A DNA stretch of 40,956 bases from Terriglobia bacterium. Its GTDB lineage: Bacteria; Acidobacteriota; Terriglobia; JAIQFV01. How positions within the stretch are numbered: position 1 is the stretch's first letter; each line of letters starts with the position of its first letter. Positions 1 to 7,524 of the stretch are shown here, in pieces. Location of the stretch: assembly GCA_020072965.1 (NCBI GenBank), contig JAIQFY010000047.1, forward strand, positions 1-40,956, written 5' to 3'. The notes beneath the pieces are model-generated. The model was given only the letters and a program-made list of their open reading frames with translations. It ran no database searches and had not been told where the DNA came from. Both the position numbers and the translations under genes were made by a program.

Positions 1-305
1 CGGCACCGCGGCGCTCAGGTCGCTCTTCAGCGTGGCCCTATCCTCCCGGTGCTGGCCGACATGATACGCTGTTCATGGGATTTCCTTTGCCCAAAAGCGA
101 TAAACTTTCTTCCACAACTTTGAGATGTATATCAGGCCTCCGCAATCTTCAATTGCTGGTAGGCGAGCCCCAGCACGGGCCGATCTGACCCTAAGCCGCG
201 TCTAAAGAAAAAAGTGAAGGTCGGCTATTCGTGATGCCTTGTATCCAGGTCTTCAATCGTGTCCTCCGGAGCCTCCGCCCCGCTCAAATCGAGCCGCTTC
301 CGGCG
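1..305. other. No supported gene at left edge
   Basis: No convincing gene is visible. Read on the minus strand, a short open stretch near positions 1-70 gives YHVGQHREDRATLKSDL, which could be part of a gene leaving the window, but an in-frame stop lies just upstream and no start with a ribosome site precedes it. The rest lies downstream of the class V aminotransferase-fold gene, and I see no clear terminator hairpin. Confidence 0.4.
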
Positions 306-1559
306 TCACGACAGTGCTTCCAGCAGATGGTCGATATCTTTCAGGTCGTTGAACACTGACGGCGACACCCGCAGCCAATGGCGCGCCAGCCTCACGTTAA
401 CCTTGGCTCGTTCGAGACGCGCCAAAATGGGCCGGTAATCTTTGATCGCAAAACTGACCAGCGCCGACCGGGACTCGGGAGGCGTCATCGGATCAAATCC
501 GAGCCGGGGCATTTCTTCGTGAAGACGTTTCAGCAGGGGCTGCCGGTACGCTTGTATGTTCTCGACACCCAGTTTCCGGATATAGGGCAAAGAGGCCCCC
601 AAGATATGAGTCACTCCAATGGCGCTTGTTCCGACTTCGAAATGGGCGCTCGCATCCGTCCCCAGCTTCCAGGTGTATGGACTCGTGGCCGGGGGATCAC
701 CGGGGACAAAGTGGCTCTGAAGATCCGTCGCCTGGTAATAGCCGTATTGTGTTCGCGAGATGACTCGATCGAGCAGGTCTTCTCTCACGTAGAGAAACCC
801 GAGGCCGAAGTCTCCCATCAGCCACTTGAAGCTGCAGCAGGAACAAAAATCCACGCCGCTCGCCCTGACATCGATCGGCGTGACGCCGGCAGCCTGGGCG
901 ATGTCGGCATAGACGTAAGCGCCATGCGAGTGCGCCAGGTCGCACACCGCTTTCAGGTCATACTGGAAGCCGTTGTTCATGGCGACGAGCGAGATTTCGA
1001 TCAATTTCGTTTTCTTGTCGACCACGCGCTCCAGATCCTTCATGTCAATCCGCCAATCGCGCGGCATCACGATGCGAAGATCAAGGCCGAACTGCTGTTG
1101 CAGTGCCTGCAGATGCAGGATCGCCCCTTCAAAATGGAGCGCGTCGGTCACGACGTTGCCGGAGCCCTGCGGAATGCCCAGGCCATTGACCACGAGGTTC
1201 TCTCCCGCGCTGGTGCTTGTAACGAAGCTGATCTCCGAGGGCTTGGCGTTGATCAGGGCTGCAAATTCCGGCTTGACGTCTTTGAGTTCCAGTGGACGCG
1301 AGACCGCCTCAGGCCGCGACCGGAAATCTGCATATTGATGCGCCGCCTCGACGGCCGCTTTCGGCATCGGATGCACATATGCACCGTTGAGGTAGGTCAC
1401 GCCTTCAGGAATCGCAAAGTCACTCTTGACCGGGAACGGGGAGCCGGCGACTGAGGAACGGGGATCTGGCGTGGACGATTCGAAACCAAAACCCGGGACG
1501 GCGCTCAACGCCGCCACACCACCAATACCAGTCAAAAACTCACGCCGGCCGACTTTCAT
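306..1559 (-). CDS. Tat-exported PLP enzyme, class V aminotransferase fold
   Basis: Predicted fold-type I pyridoxal-phosphate enzyme of the class V aminotransferase / isopenicillin N epimerase / kynureninase-like group. The N-terminus MKVGRREFLTGIGG carries a twin-arginine motif (R5-R6-E-F-L) followed by a hydrophobic stretch ending near residue 25, so the folded holoenzyme is probably exported by Tat. The PLP-binding Asp is in YADIAQAAG (about D219) and the Schiff-base Lys is in SFKWL (about K245). The start has a strong site, AGGAGG, 6 nt upstream. This is the last gene of the leftward unit, 157 nt after the M61-like gene. The reaction cannot be read from sequence: epimerisation, beta-elimination (cysteine-desulfurase/lyase type) and transamination are all possible. 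A RidA with its own signal peptide in the same unit fits an enzyme that releases enamine/imine products outside the cytoplasm; that link is inference. Confidence 0.85.
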   Translation of the reverse strand: MKVGRREFLTGIGGVAALSAVPGFGFESSTPDPRSSVAGSPFPVKSDFAIPEGVTYLNGAYVHPMPKAAVEAAHQYADFRSRPEAVSRPLELKDVKPEFAALINAKPSEISFVTSTSAGENLVVNGLGIPQGSGNVVTDALHFEGAILHLQALQQQFGLDLRIVMPRDWRIDMKDLERVVDKKTKLIEISLVAMNNGFQYDLKAVCDLAHSHGAYVYADIAQAAGVTPIDVRASGVDFCSCCSFKWLMGDFGLGFLYVREDLLDRVISRTQYGYYQATDLQSHFVPGDPPATSPYTWKLGTDASAHFEVGTSAIGVTHILGASLPYIRKLGVENIQAYRQPLLKRLHEEMPRLGFDPMTPPESRSALVSFAIKDYRPILARLERAKVNVRLARHWLRVSPSVFNDLKDIDHLLEALS

Positions 1560-1716
1560 AAAGATCCTCCTCTTCTATGATTTCGCAGGTTGCAACGCAG
1601 TGCTGGTATGCAGGCCCGCGGGCGGAAAATTCCGGTTGTGTGTGTGTCGCGATCGGCAATCCGACGAGGAACGTCTGCCCAGAGCGTCCCCTTCCGTTCT
1701 GTAGCTACCATCTTCC

Positions 1717-3510
1717 CTAAGGCAGCGCACACCGATTTTCCTGCACCCCCGGGACTTTGACCCATTCATAGCCCTCAACCGCCGCCCCGCGGGGAAGATA
1801 TTCGATCTTGAATGTCTGATCCCCGCGCCGGACCTCGAACTGCACCTTCCGCGTCGGGTCTCCCATAAAAGGCTGCACAGCGAGCGGTTGCAAGACCTCG
1901 TCCCCCTCCCGCAACCCCGCGGCCGCCGCCGCCGAACCACTCACCAGTCCATGAACCATGCGGGGGGCAAGGTCGAGCGAGGCGTGTTCGTCGAAACCGA
2001 GTTCGAACAGCCGCATCTGAACCGGCCTGCGCTCGAAACAGGGCCCGAAAGCATTTGATGGTGGAACCACCGTGCTGCCCCTGACGATCATGGATTCGAA
2101 CTCCCCTTTTGCGGAGGGGCCGAGCACTGTTTCGAGTTTGCCCAGATAGACGTCCGTTGTCAGCGGTTTTCCTTGCCGGTGGCGGGCGAGCATCGAAAGG
2201 ATGATCGTATCGAGAGAAGTTTTCTCGTGTGAGGCCTTCCGAAGGCGGGAGTCGACATCGGCAAAATAGAGGCTTCCGCGGTCATAAGGAATGACTTGCG
2301 CATTGCGCTCCTTCCAGAACAATTTGGGAACCTCGTCGTTGGGGATATTCCGCAGCGGGTTTGTGTAATACCGGACCGCCGCTTGATTGGTCTCCTTCAG
2401 GTAATCGTCGGCCGACTGTAATTGAGCCCGCAGTGTTCCCAGCCGGGAGTAGTACTCTGCCAGGCCCTCGTGATACCAAGGGATGACGCCAGGCGGTCCT
2501 TCCAGTCCCACGACCCAGTTGTGAACCATTTCGTGCGCGATGATCAAGTGAGTGCTTGCCAGTCCGGATCCCTGAATGTCCTTATCAGGGAAAAACATCA
2601 TGAATGAATTCGTCAAGCCCGAGCCGCCGACGTTTTTGTAATCCGCCCCGAAGCGAAGAAAAAAGCGATAAGGGGTTCCACTCTGATCCGCAAAGAACAT
2701 CCTGTAATAGGAATTGCATTTCGCGGCCCAGGCCATCATCGCGTTTGCGTCGAATGGGGGAGACCCGACCCAGTAGGCACTGAAGTGGTCAACCGAGCCT
2801 TGGGCGGGATATCTCGCGATGCGCCCGGCCATGTAATAACTGGAATTCAGTTCTTCCATTTTCCCCAGGGCCTTCACGTCCCCGTCGCCAAGGCTTGACA
2901 CCCCCGATGAACCGGGAGGCATGTTTCGCAGGTCCCATCGCAGATGAATATTGAAAACACGTGTGTCGTCGGGAAGGATGAGGAACCCGGCGCCCGCACC
3001 GCTCATCCCGCCATCCTTGGCGCGAAGGGCGAAAGGCGGTCCCGGCCGGAGCCGGACCATCAGTTGCGACCGGTAGTGGACGTTCAGCGGCCACTGGACT
3101 TCTCGCGAAGCCTTCCATCTCCGCCAGGACATAAACCCACCCGTGTCCGCAGGGTCGTCGATCACCTCCACCGGAAGTTTCCCCTTCGCATCCGTCGCCT
3201 CCAAATCGTGGACGCTGTCGGCGATTCCGGTAATGCCGGCGTAAACTACAGGAATTCGCAAATCAGGCAGTGCGCCTTTGTTGCCTGCATTCATCCAGGT
3301 GAGACTGACTCCAACGCTCGAGATGTTTCCGTCCGGACCCGGGTCCGGACGGATCGTGACCCCCACAAAGGGATGAGGTCCCCTGGAATGCGCCGGGCCC
3401 ACCTCCTGCGCCTTCACCATGGCCGGTGCGGCGCTGGATAACATCAGAATGAGAAAGGTCGTCCGAGAGACCCTTGAGAAGATCCGTAGTTTCACACGAT
3501 TGACGAACAT
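1717..3510 (-). CDS. M61-like zinc metallopeptidase with C-terminal PDZ, copy 1
   Basis: Predicted exported zinc peptidase related to family M61 (glycyl aminopeptidase-like). It has an N-terminal signal peptide (about 1-35, ending VKAQE), a beta-rich N-terminal domain containing the signature GMSGAGAGFLILPDDTRVF, and a gluzincin active site: HEMVH at residues 326-330 and a third ligand Glu in WYHEGLAEYY (about E348). A C-terminal PDZ-like domain follows (VHGLVSGSAAAAAGLREGDEV, about 505-580). The start at 3510 has AGAGGA 8 nt upstream. A paralogue of similar length and the same architecture lies at 7525-9312. The gene sits between the exported RidA and the class V PLP enzyme, so it probably works on small peptides in the periplasm. 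The assignment to M61 rather than another HExxH clan MA family rests on the PDZ arrangement and is moderately sure. Confidence 0.85.
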   Translation of the reverse strand: MFVNRVKLRIFSRVSRTTFLILMLSSAAPAMVKAQEVGPAHSRGPHPFVGVTIRPDPGPDGNISSVGVSLTWMNAGNKGALPDLRIPVVYAGITGIADSVHDLEATDAKGKLPVEVIDDPADTGGFMSWRRWKASREVQWPLNVHYRSQLMVRLRPGPPFALRAKDGGMSGAGAGFLILPDDTRVFNIHLRWDLRNMPPGSSGVSSLGDGDVKALGKMEELNSSYYMAGRIARYPAQGSVDHFSAYWVGSPPFDANAMMAWAAKCNSYYRMFFADQSGTPYRFFLRFGADYKNVGGSGLTNSFMMFFPDKDIQGSGLASTHLIIAHEMVHNWVVGLEGPPGVIPWYHEGLAEYYSRLGTLRAQLQSADDYLKETNQAAVRYYTNPLRNIPNDEVPKLFWKERNAQVIPYDRGSLYFADVDSRLRKASHEKTSLDTIILSMLARHRQGKPLTTDVYLGKLETVLGPSAKGEFESMIVRGSTVVPPSNAFGPCFERRPVQMRLFELGFDEHASLDLAPRMVHGLVSGSAAAAAGLREGDEVLQPLAVQPFMGDPTRKVQFEVRRGDQTFKIEYLPRGAAVEGYEWVKVPGVQENRCALP

Positions 3511-3584
3511 CCTTCAGTCCTCTTTAGATTCATTTTCGATCGGGTGAATTCCGCCCATGAATCCTTCCCCAGTCTGACTCCTGA

Positions 3585-4037
3585 TCATTTGTGGGCAATG
3601 ACCGATATTTCAATGTGGGCGTTCGGGACAGCGAGCTGTGTCACGCCAGCCGTTACTCGCGCCGGTCTGGGGGACTTGATCATCGATGCGTAGACGGCAT
3701 TCATCCTCGTGAATTGATCCATGTTGACAAGGTAAACCTGAACAAAATCGATATTCCCATAATCCATGCCGGCAGCTTTGAGGACGATCCTGATGTTCTG
3801 CAAACAAGTTCTGACCTCCGCCTCGAACTCGTCCGGAATTTTTCGGTTATGAAGGTCGACGCCGATCTGACCTGAAACGTAGAGGGTATTGCCGTCAAGA
3901 ATACCGGGGCTGAAGGGCACCCGGTCACTGCCCTGCCCTTCAAATTCCGGCGGCGCAATGGCTCTTCTGGACTGTCCCGAGGCTACGAAGGGGATTAGAA
4001 GCAAGAGGAAAGCTATGTAATAGAGGATTGTCCGCAT
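3585..4037 (-). CDS. RidA/YjgF family protein with signal peptide
   Basis: Member of the RidA (YjgF/YER057c/UK114) family, whose founding members hydrolyse reactive enamine/imine intermediates released by PLP enzymes. The 150-residue product begins MRTILYYIAFLLLLIPFVASG, a clear signal peptide or anchor, unusual in a family that is normally cytoplasmic. Family marks follow: LYVSGQIGVD, VQVYLVNMDQF, and the conserved Arg in PRPARVTAG with a hydrophobic IEISVIAH ending. The ATG at 4037 has AAGGAG about 6 nt upstream; a TTG two codons earlier is too close to that site. It lies 74 nt after the previous stop-side neighbour and 64 nt from the amidohydrolase, within the same leftward unit. Presence of the Arg suggests real deaminase activity. 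The likely partner is the Tat-exported PLP enzyme two genes downstream. Confidence 0.9.
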   Translation of the reverse strand: MRTILYYIAFLLLLIPFVASGQSRRAIAPPEFEGQGSDRVPFSPGILDGNTLYVSGQIGVDLHNRKIPDEFEAEVRTCLQNIRIVLKAAGMDYGNIDFVQVYLVNMDQFTRMNAVYASMIKSPRPARVTAGVTQLAVPNAHIEISVIAHK

Positions 4038-4101
4038 CGTCAACTCCTTGGATGTTCGGCGGCATAAGAAACGATCATTCCTCTCCGCCGGAAGGTTAAG
4101 G

Positions 4102-5463
4102 TCAGTACTTTGTCTCGAGCGCGCCCGGCGTCGGCGCGCCGTTCATTTTGTAAATGACACCGCCCTTCATGACGAACTGCACATGTTCCATCCGGGTCAT
4201 GTCCTCGAGGGGGTCTCCCTGAACAGCGATGATGTCCGCAAAATGTCCCGGCTGAAGGGAACCGATGTCCTCCGAATCTCCGATGAGATCGGCGCCACTC
4301 TGAGTGGCCGATACCAGCGCGTCCATGGGTGACATCCCGAGGCGAACCATTTCCGTCAGCTCTTTGGCCGGGGTGCCGGTTCTGAAGTTTCCCATGGTAT
4401 CGGTGCCGAAGGCGATTTTTACGCCGGCGTGATAGGCGTTGGTGAACATGGAAGCAATCACGGGGGCGATGGCCTGGATCTTGGCAATCACATTCGGGGG
4501 AAGCCTGTCCGGATGCTCCCTGGCGGTCTCGAAAAGAACGCGGGCAACATAGACGGTCGGAACGAGGTAGGTCCCGTGCTCCTTCATCAATCGAAAGGAC
4601 TCCACATCGGCATAGGTTCCATGATCGATTGAATCGACCCCGAGGCGTATCGAGCTATCAATCGCCAGTTTTCCATGGGCATGTGCAGCCACTTTCATGC
4701 CCAAGGCATGTGCTGTATCGATCGCTGATTTCATTTCATCGTCGTTCATCAACTGAAGTTTCGGATCATCACCGATTGAGCCGACCCCTCCACTGGGCAC
4801 GATCTTGATCAGGTTATCTCCGTATTTACGGTGTTCACGGACAATCTTACGGATCGCCAAAGGGCTGTCGGCAATGGAAGACTCCCAGTCGGGGTGAATG
4901 ATTCCGGGCGCCAGGCCATCGCTCGGGTCAGAGTGCCCCCCGGTCGGCCCGATGATGGCTCCGGAAACCCACATCCGGGGACCCACAACCATTCCTCGTT
5001 CAATCGCCTTGCGGAGGGATACATCGACGTTGCCCTGCGCCCCTACGTTTCGAATACTGGTGAACCCGTTCAACAACGCCATCCGGGCATTCACCACGGC
5101 ATAAAACGCGTCATCCACTGGTGTTTGGGTGACCAACTCCTGATATGCATTCGGCCCGCCAATGTGCATTGTGAGATGTTTATGACAGTCAATTAGCCCA
5201 GGCAAGACAGTCTCCTTGGAAAGGTCGATGATTTCGGCGCCCTCCGGAGAGACAAATCCGTCCTGGACCGCTGTAATTCTGTCTTGGTGGATCAGGATCG
5301 AGACCTGCGTTCGCACATCCTTCTGAAGCACATCGATCATCCGGCCCGCGTGTATGACCGTGGTCTTGCTTTGAGCCGCCGAGGTTGAAGCCCATGCAAT
5401 CAGGCCGGAAGCGAGAAGTGCCATCATTCGGGCCCGTTGTGAGAAAAATGAAGTGTGTATCAT
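4102..5463 (-). CDS. Exported amidohydrolase, Xaa-Pro dipeptidase-like
   Basis: Metal-dependent amidohydrolase of the imidazolonepropionase-like / Xaa-Pro dipeptidase group. After a signal peptide (MIHTSFFSQRARMMALLASG..., ending near SAAQ) come the HxH metal motif GLIDCHKHLT, a candidate carbamylated Lys in LIKIVPSGG, the metal His residues in VAAHAHG and SIDHGTY, and the catalytic Asp in AFGTDTMGN. The open frame extends a further 97 codons upstream, but the ATG at 5463 has AGGAG at good spacing and begins the signal peptide, so I chose it; the product is 453 residues. Family members of known function cleave dipeptides, including proline dipeptides, which fits the peptidases on either side. 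Exact substrate is not determinable. Confidence 0.88.
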   Translation of the reverse strand: MIHTSFFSQRARMMALLASGLIAWASTSAAQSKTTVIHAGRMIDVLQKDVRTQVSILIHQDRITAVQDGFVSPEGAEIIDLSKETVLPGLIDCHKHLTMHIGGPNAYQELVTQTPVDDAFYAVVNARMALLNGFTSIRNVGAQGNVDVSLRKAIERGMVVGPRMWVSGAIIGPTGGHSDPSDGLAPGIIHPDWESSIADSPLAIRKIVREHRKYGDNLIKIVPSGGVGSIGDDPKLQLMNDDEMKSAIDTAHALGMKVAAHAHGKLAIDSSIRLGVDSIDHGTYADVESFRLMKEHGTYLVPTVYVARVLFETAREHPDRLPPNVIAKIQAIAPVIASMFTNAYHAGVKIAFGTDTMGNFRTGTPAKELTEMVRLGMSPMDALVSATQSGADLIGDSEDIGSLQPGHFADIIAVQGDPLEDMTRMEHVQFVMKGGVIYKMNGAPTPGALETKY

Positions 5464-5566
5464 GGCCAACTCCTGAGGTGCTTTGTTCCTGAGTGATGAC
5501 GATCGAATACAGTGACATCGATGACTGGGCAGGGTGAAGTTATGCAGCTCTGCTGCGACCGCGATA

Positions 5567-7060
5567 TCATGGTGTGGTCCGTACGAAGGCGCGGATGTCA
5601 TCAGTGAACTTCTTGGCAGACCGCTCGACCGTGTAGGCCATGTGGCCGCCCTCATAGAAGGCGAGGGCTGCGCGGCCTTCGGGCCAGCCCGCCTGCCGGA
5701 CTGCAAGTTCCGCCGCCCCGATGGTCGTTGTGGTGTCGAAATAACCGTTGCCAATCAGCACGCGGAAGCGCGGATTGGCCTTCATCACCTTCAGCAGCCG
5801 GTCGGTGTATGGCCAGTTTGAAAAAGGGGTCGTGCCGCCCCATTTCCAGTCTTCCAGCCCGCCGACCTGTGCCGCGATGACATATTCCTCCGGCCAGTCC
5901 ACCTTTAGGTCGTTACGAACATAATCGGCGAAAAGACGCTTGAAAGGAGACATGATGAGGGTTGCCGGGTCCTCGGCCAAGCCCTTGCTGGTCATCGGCG
6001 CGAGATAACGACCGTCGGTGCGGCCGAGCAGCAACCCGCGGTCCTTAAGCAACTCGGCGCGATACTGCTCCTTGGTGATCCGGAGGCCATGCTCCCGATA
6101 ATACACTGCTGGAATGCCGCTCAGCTCCTCGAGCCTTTTGGCCACGCGATCGCGTTCCACCATGCCGATGGCGCTGCCTTGAAAGAGCGCCGCCAGGTAT
6201 TCGGTTTGCGCAAAATGCCACGCCTCGTCCACAAACTCCTCAAGTGTCCTGCCCTTGCGGTCGATCTTCTGATGGTACCAGGAGAGCGCCGCCAGCGTCG
6301 GCAGCGACACCACGTAGCTGATAATGTTCTGCGGTCGCTGACTGAATTCGACGATGTTGACTGCCTGCCCCAACAGTACAACCCCATCGAGCAGGATGGG
6401 CTGGGGCCGCTCGGCGAGCTGGGCAGCGACCTCAGCGGCACGGACCGTGCCGTAGCTCTCGCCCAGAAGATAGGCGGGCGAGGAGAGGCGGGCGTGCTTT
6501 GACAACCACGCGGAGATGAACGCGGTCACCTGCTGTCCGTCGGCGACGACGGAGTAATAGCTCTCCGGCGCTGTCCCGGGCAGGGCGTGACTGTAGCCCG
6601 TGGACGCCGGATCGATGAAGACCAGATCGGCCGTGTCCAGCGGGGAATAGGGGTTGTCGACCAGCTGATAGGTCGATGTGTCGGCGGACAGGTCCTCAGG
6701 CACAGCCACCCGCTTCGGCCCCATGACGCCGATGTGAAGCCAGAGCGACGCGGTGATCGGCCCGCCATTGAATACGAACATTACAGGCCGCCTCGAAGGG
6801 TCGGTGAGGTCGTCGGCCACGTAGGTAAAGCTCACCAGTCGCGCCGATGGCTTGCCCTTGGCATCAGGAACGTCGATCCCCTCGACGGCGGCTGTGTAAC
6901 GGACCTTCTTGCCATTGAATGTGCCGGCGTGGCGAGTAATGACGGGCGGATGCGAAGCGCTCTGCGCGATGGCGGCGCTCTGTCCCATGATAGGGGCCGA
7001 TGCGAAGAGAGCCGCCATCAACGCCACTTTCAAGCCCGCTGCCGGTCGCCTCGTGATCAT
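5567..7060 (-). CDS. S10 family serine carboxypeptidase-like protein, copy 1
   Basis: Secreted alpha/beta-hydrolase-fold peptidase of family S10. A signal peptide (about 1-33) is followed by the N-terminal strand region TRHAGTFNGKKVRY, the oxyanion-side motif FVFNGGPITASLWLH, the nucleophile motif GESYGT with Ser at about residue 202, the Asp region VLIGNGYFDTTTT, and the catalytic His in EGGHMAYTV near the C-terminus. At 497 residues it is full length for bacterial S10 members. The typical bacterial sequence GGPGASS is altered to GGPITAS here, so the oxyanion environment may differ. The ribosome site before 7060 is weak. An inactive S10 fragment lies immediately upstream and another full S10 gene is at 14861. 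It would release C-terminal residues from imported peptides in the periplasm. Confidence 0.9.
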   Translation of the reverse strand: MITRRPAAGLKVALMAALFASAPIMGQSAAIAQSASHPPVITRHAGTFNGKKVRYTAAVEGIDVPDAKGKPSARLVSFTYVADDLTDPSRRPVMFVFNGGPITASLWLHIGVMGPKRVAVPEDLSADTSTYQLVDNPYSPLDTADLVFIDPASTGYSHALPGTAPESYYSVVADGQQVTAFISAWLSKHARLSSPAYLLGESYGTVRAAEVAAQLAERPQPILLDGVVLLGQAVNIVEFSQRPQNIISYVVSLPTLAALSWYHQKIDRKGRTLEEFVDEAWHFAQTEYLAALFQGSAIGMVERDRVAKRLEELSGIPAVYYREHGLRITKEQYRAELLKDRGLLLGRTDGRYLAPMTSKGLAEDPATLIMSPFKRLFADYVRNDLKVDWPEEYVIAAQVGGLEDWKWGGTTPFSNWPYTDRLLKVMKANPRFRVLIGNGYFDTTTTIGAAELAVRQAGWPEGRAALAFYEGGHMAYTVERSAKKFTDDIRAFVRTTP

Positions 7061-7223
7061 CGCTTCAGCATCCCATTGGATCCCTGCAACCCATGTCTCC
7101 CGTCGGGTTGCACAACTCCCATCGAATCAGGTATAAGAAAACGCGAAGACGCTATTGACTCGTTCACCTCTCTCGTCCTTCAGGATCGGCGGCTCGAAGT
7201 TCTGTTGATGACGATATCGTCTA

Positions 7224-7490
7224 CTAAAGTGTAGGACTCGTCTCCCTCAACGGAGCGAAGCGGCGATGGAGCTTGCCACACTCGTCGCGAACAGACAAGT
7301 GTCCCCCACGGGCGGCGTACGTGAGAGCTTTTCCATCCAGGGTAATCTGATGATGAATGACGACGGGTTGGTCACCAGGCTGCTCAGGAGCGCTCGAAGG
7401 ACGTGTTGCCTGGACAGCGAGGAGTGACGGAACAATGAATAACTGAACAGCCACAGTGGCGGGACACCAGTTCCGCTTGACCCCCCGCAT
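7224..7490 (-). pseudogene. N-terminal remnant of an S10 peptidase
   Basis: An 88-codon frame starts at ATG 7490 with AGAGGA upstream. It encodes a signal peptide (MRGVKRNWCPATVAVQLF..., ending about SLLAVQA) followed by VVIHHQITLDGKALTYAARG and HLSVRDECGKLH. That segment matches the start of S10 peptidases (compare TRHAGTFNGKKVRYTAAVEG in the intact neighbour) and stops where the conserved core, including the GGPxxS and GESYG motifs, should begin. The last 12-15 residues look unrelated. It lies 34 nt after the second M61-like gene and 163 nt before the intact S10 gene, so it is best read as the stub of a tandem S10 copy. A short exported peptide with its own role cannot be excluded. Confidence 0.7.
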
Positions 7491-7524
7491 TAGTTCAATC
7501 CTCTTTGAATTGCCACTCTTCCAG

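Noticed and set aside
378-1454. 358-codon plus-strand frame opposite the class V PLP enzyme
   Set aside because: Antisense shadow; the minus strand carries the Tat signal, PLP Lys and PLP Asp. No ribosome site or family features on the plus strand.
5464-5754. 97-codon upstream extension of the amidohydrolase
   Set aside because: Its composition is unlike an export signal, and a good ribosome site plus signal peptide begin at 5463.
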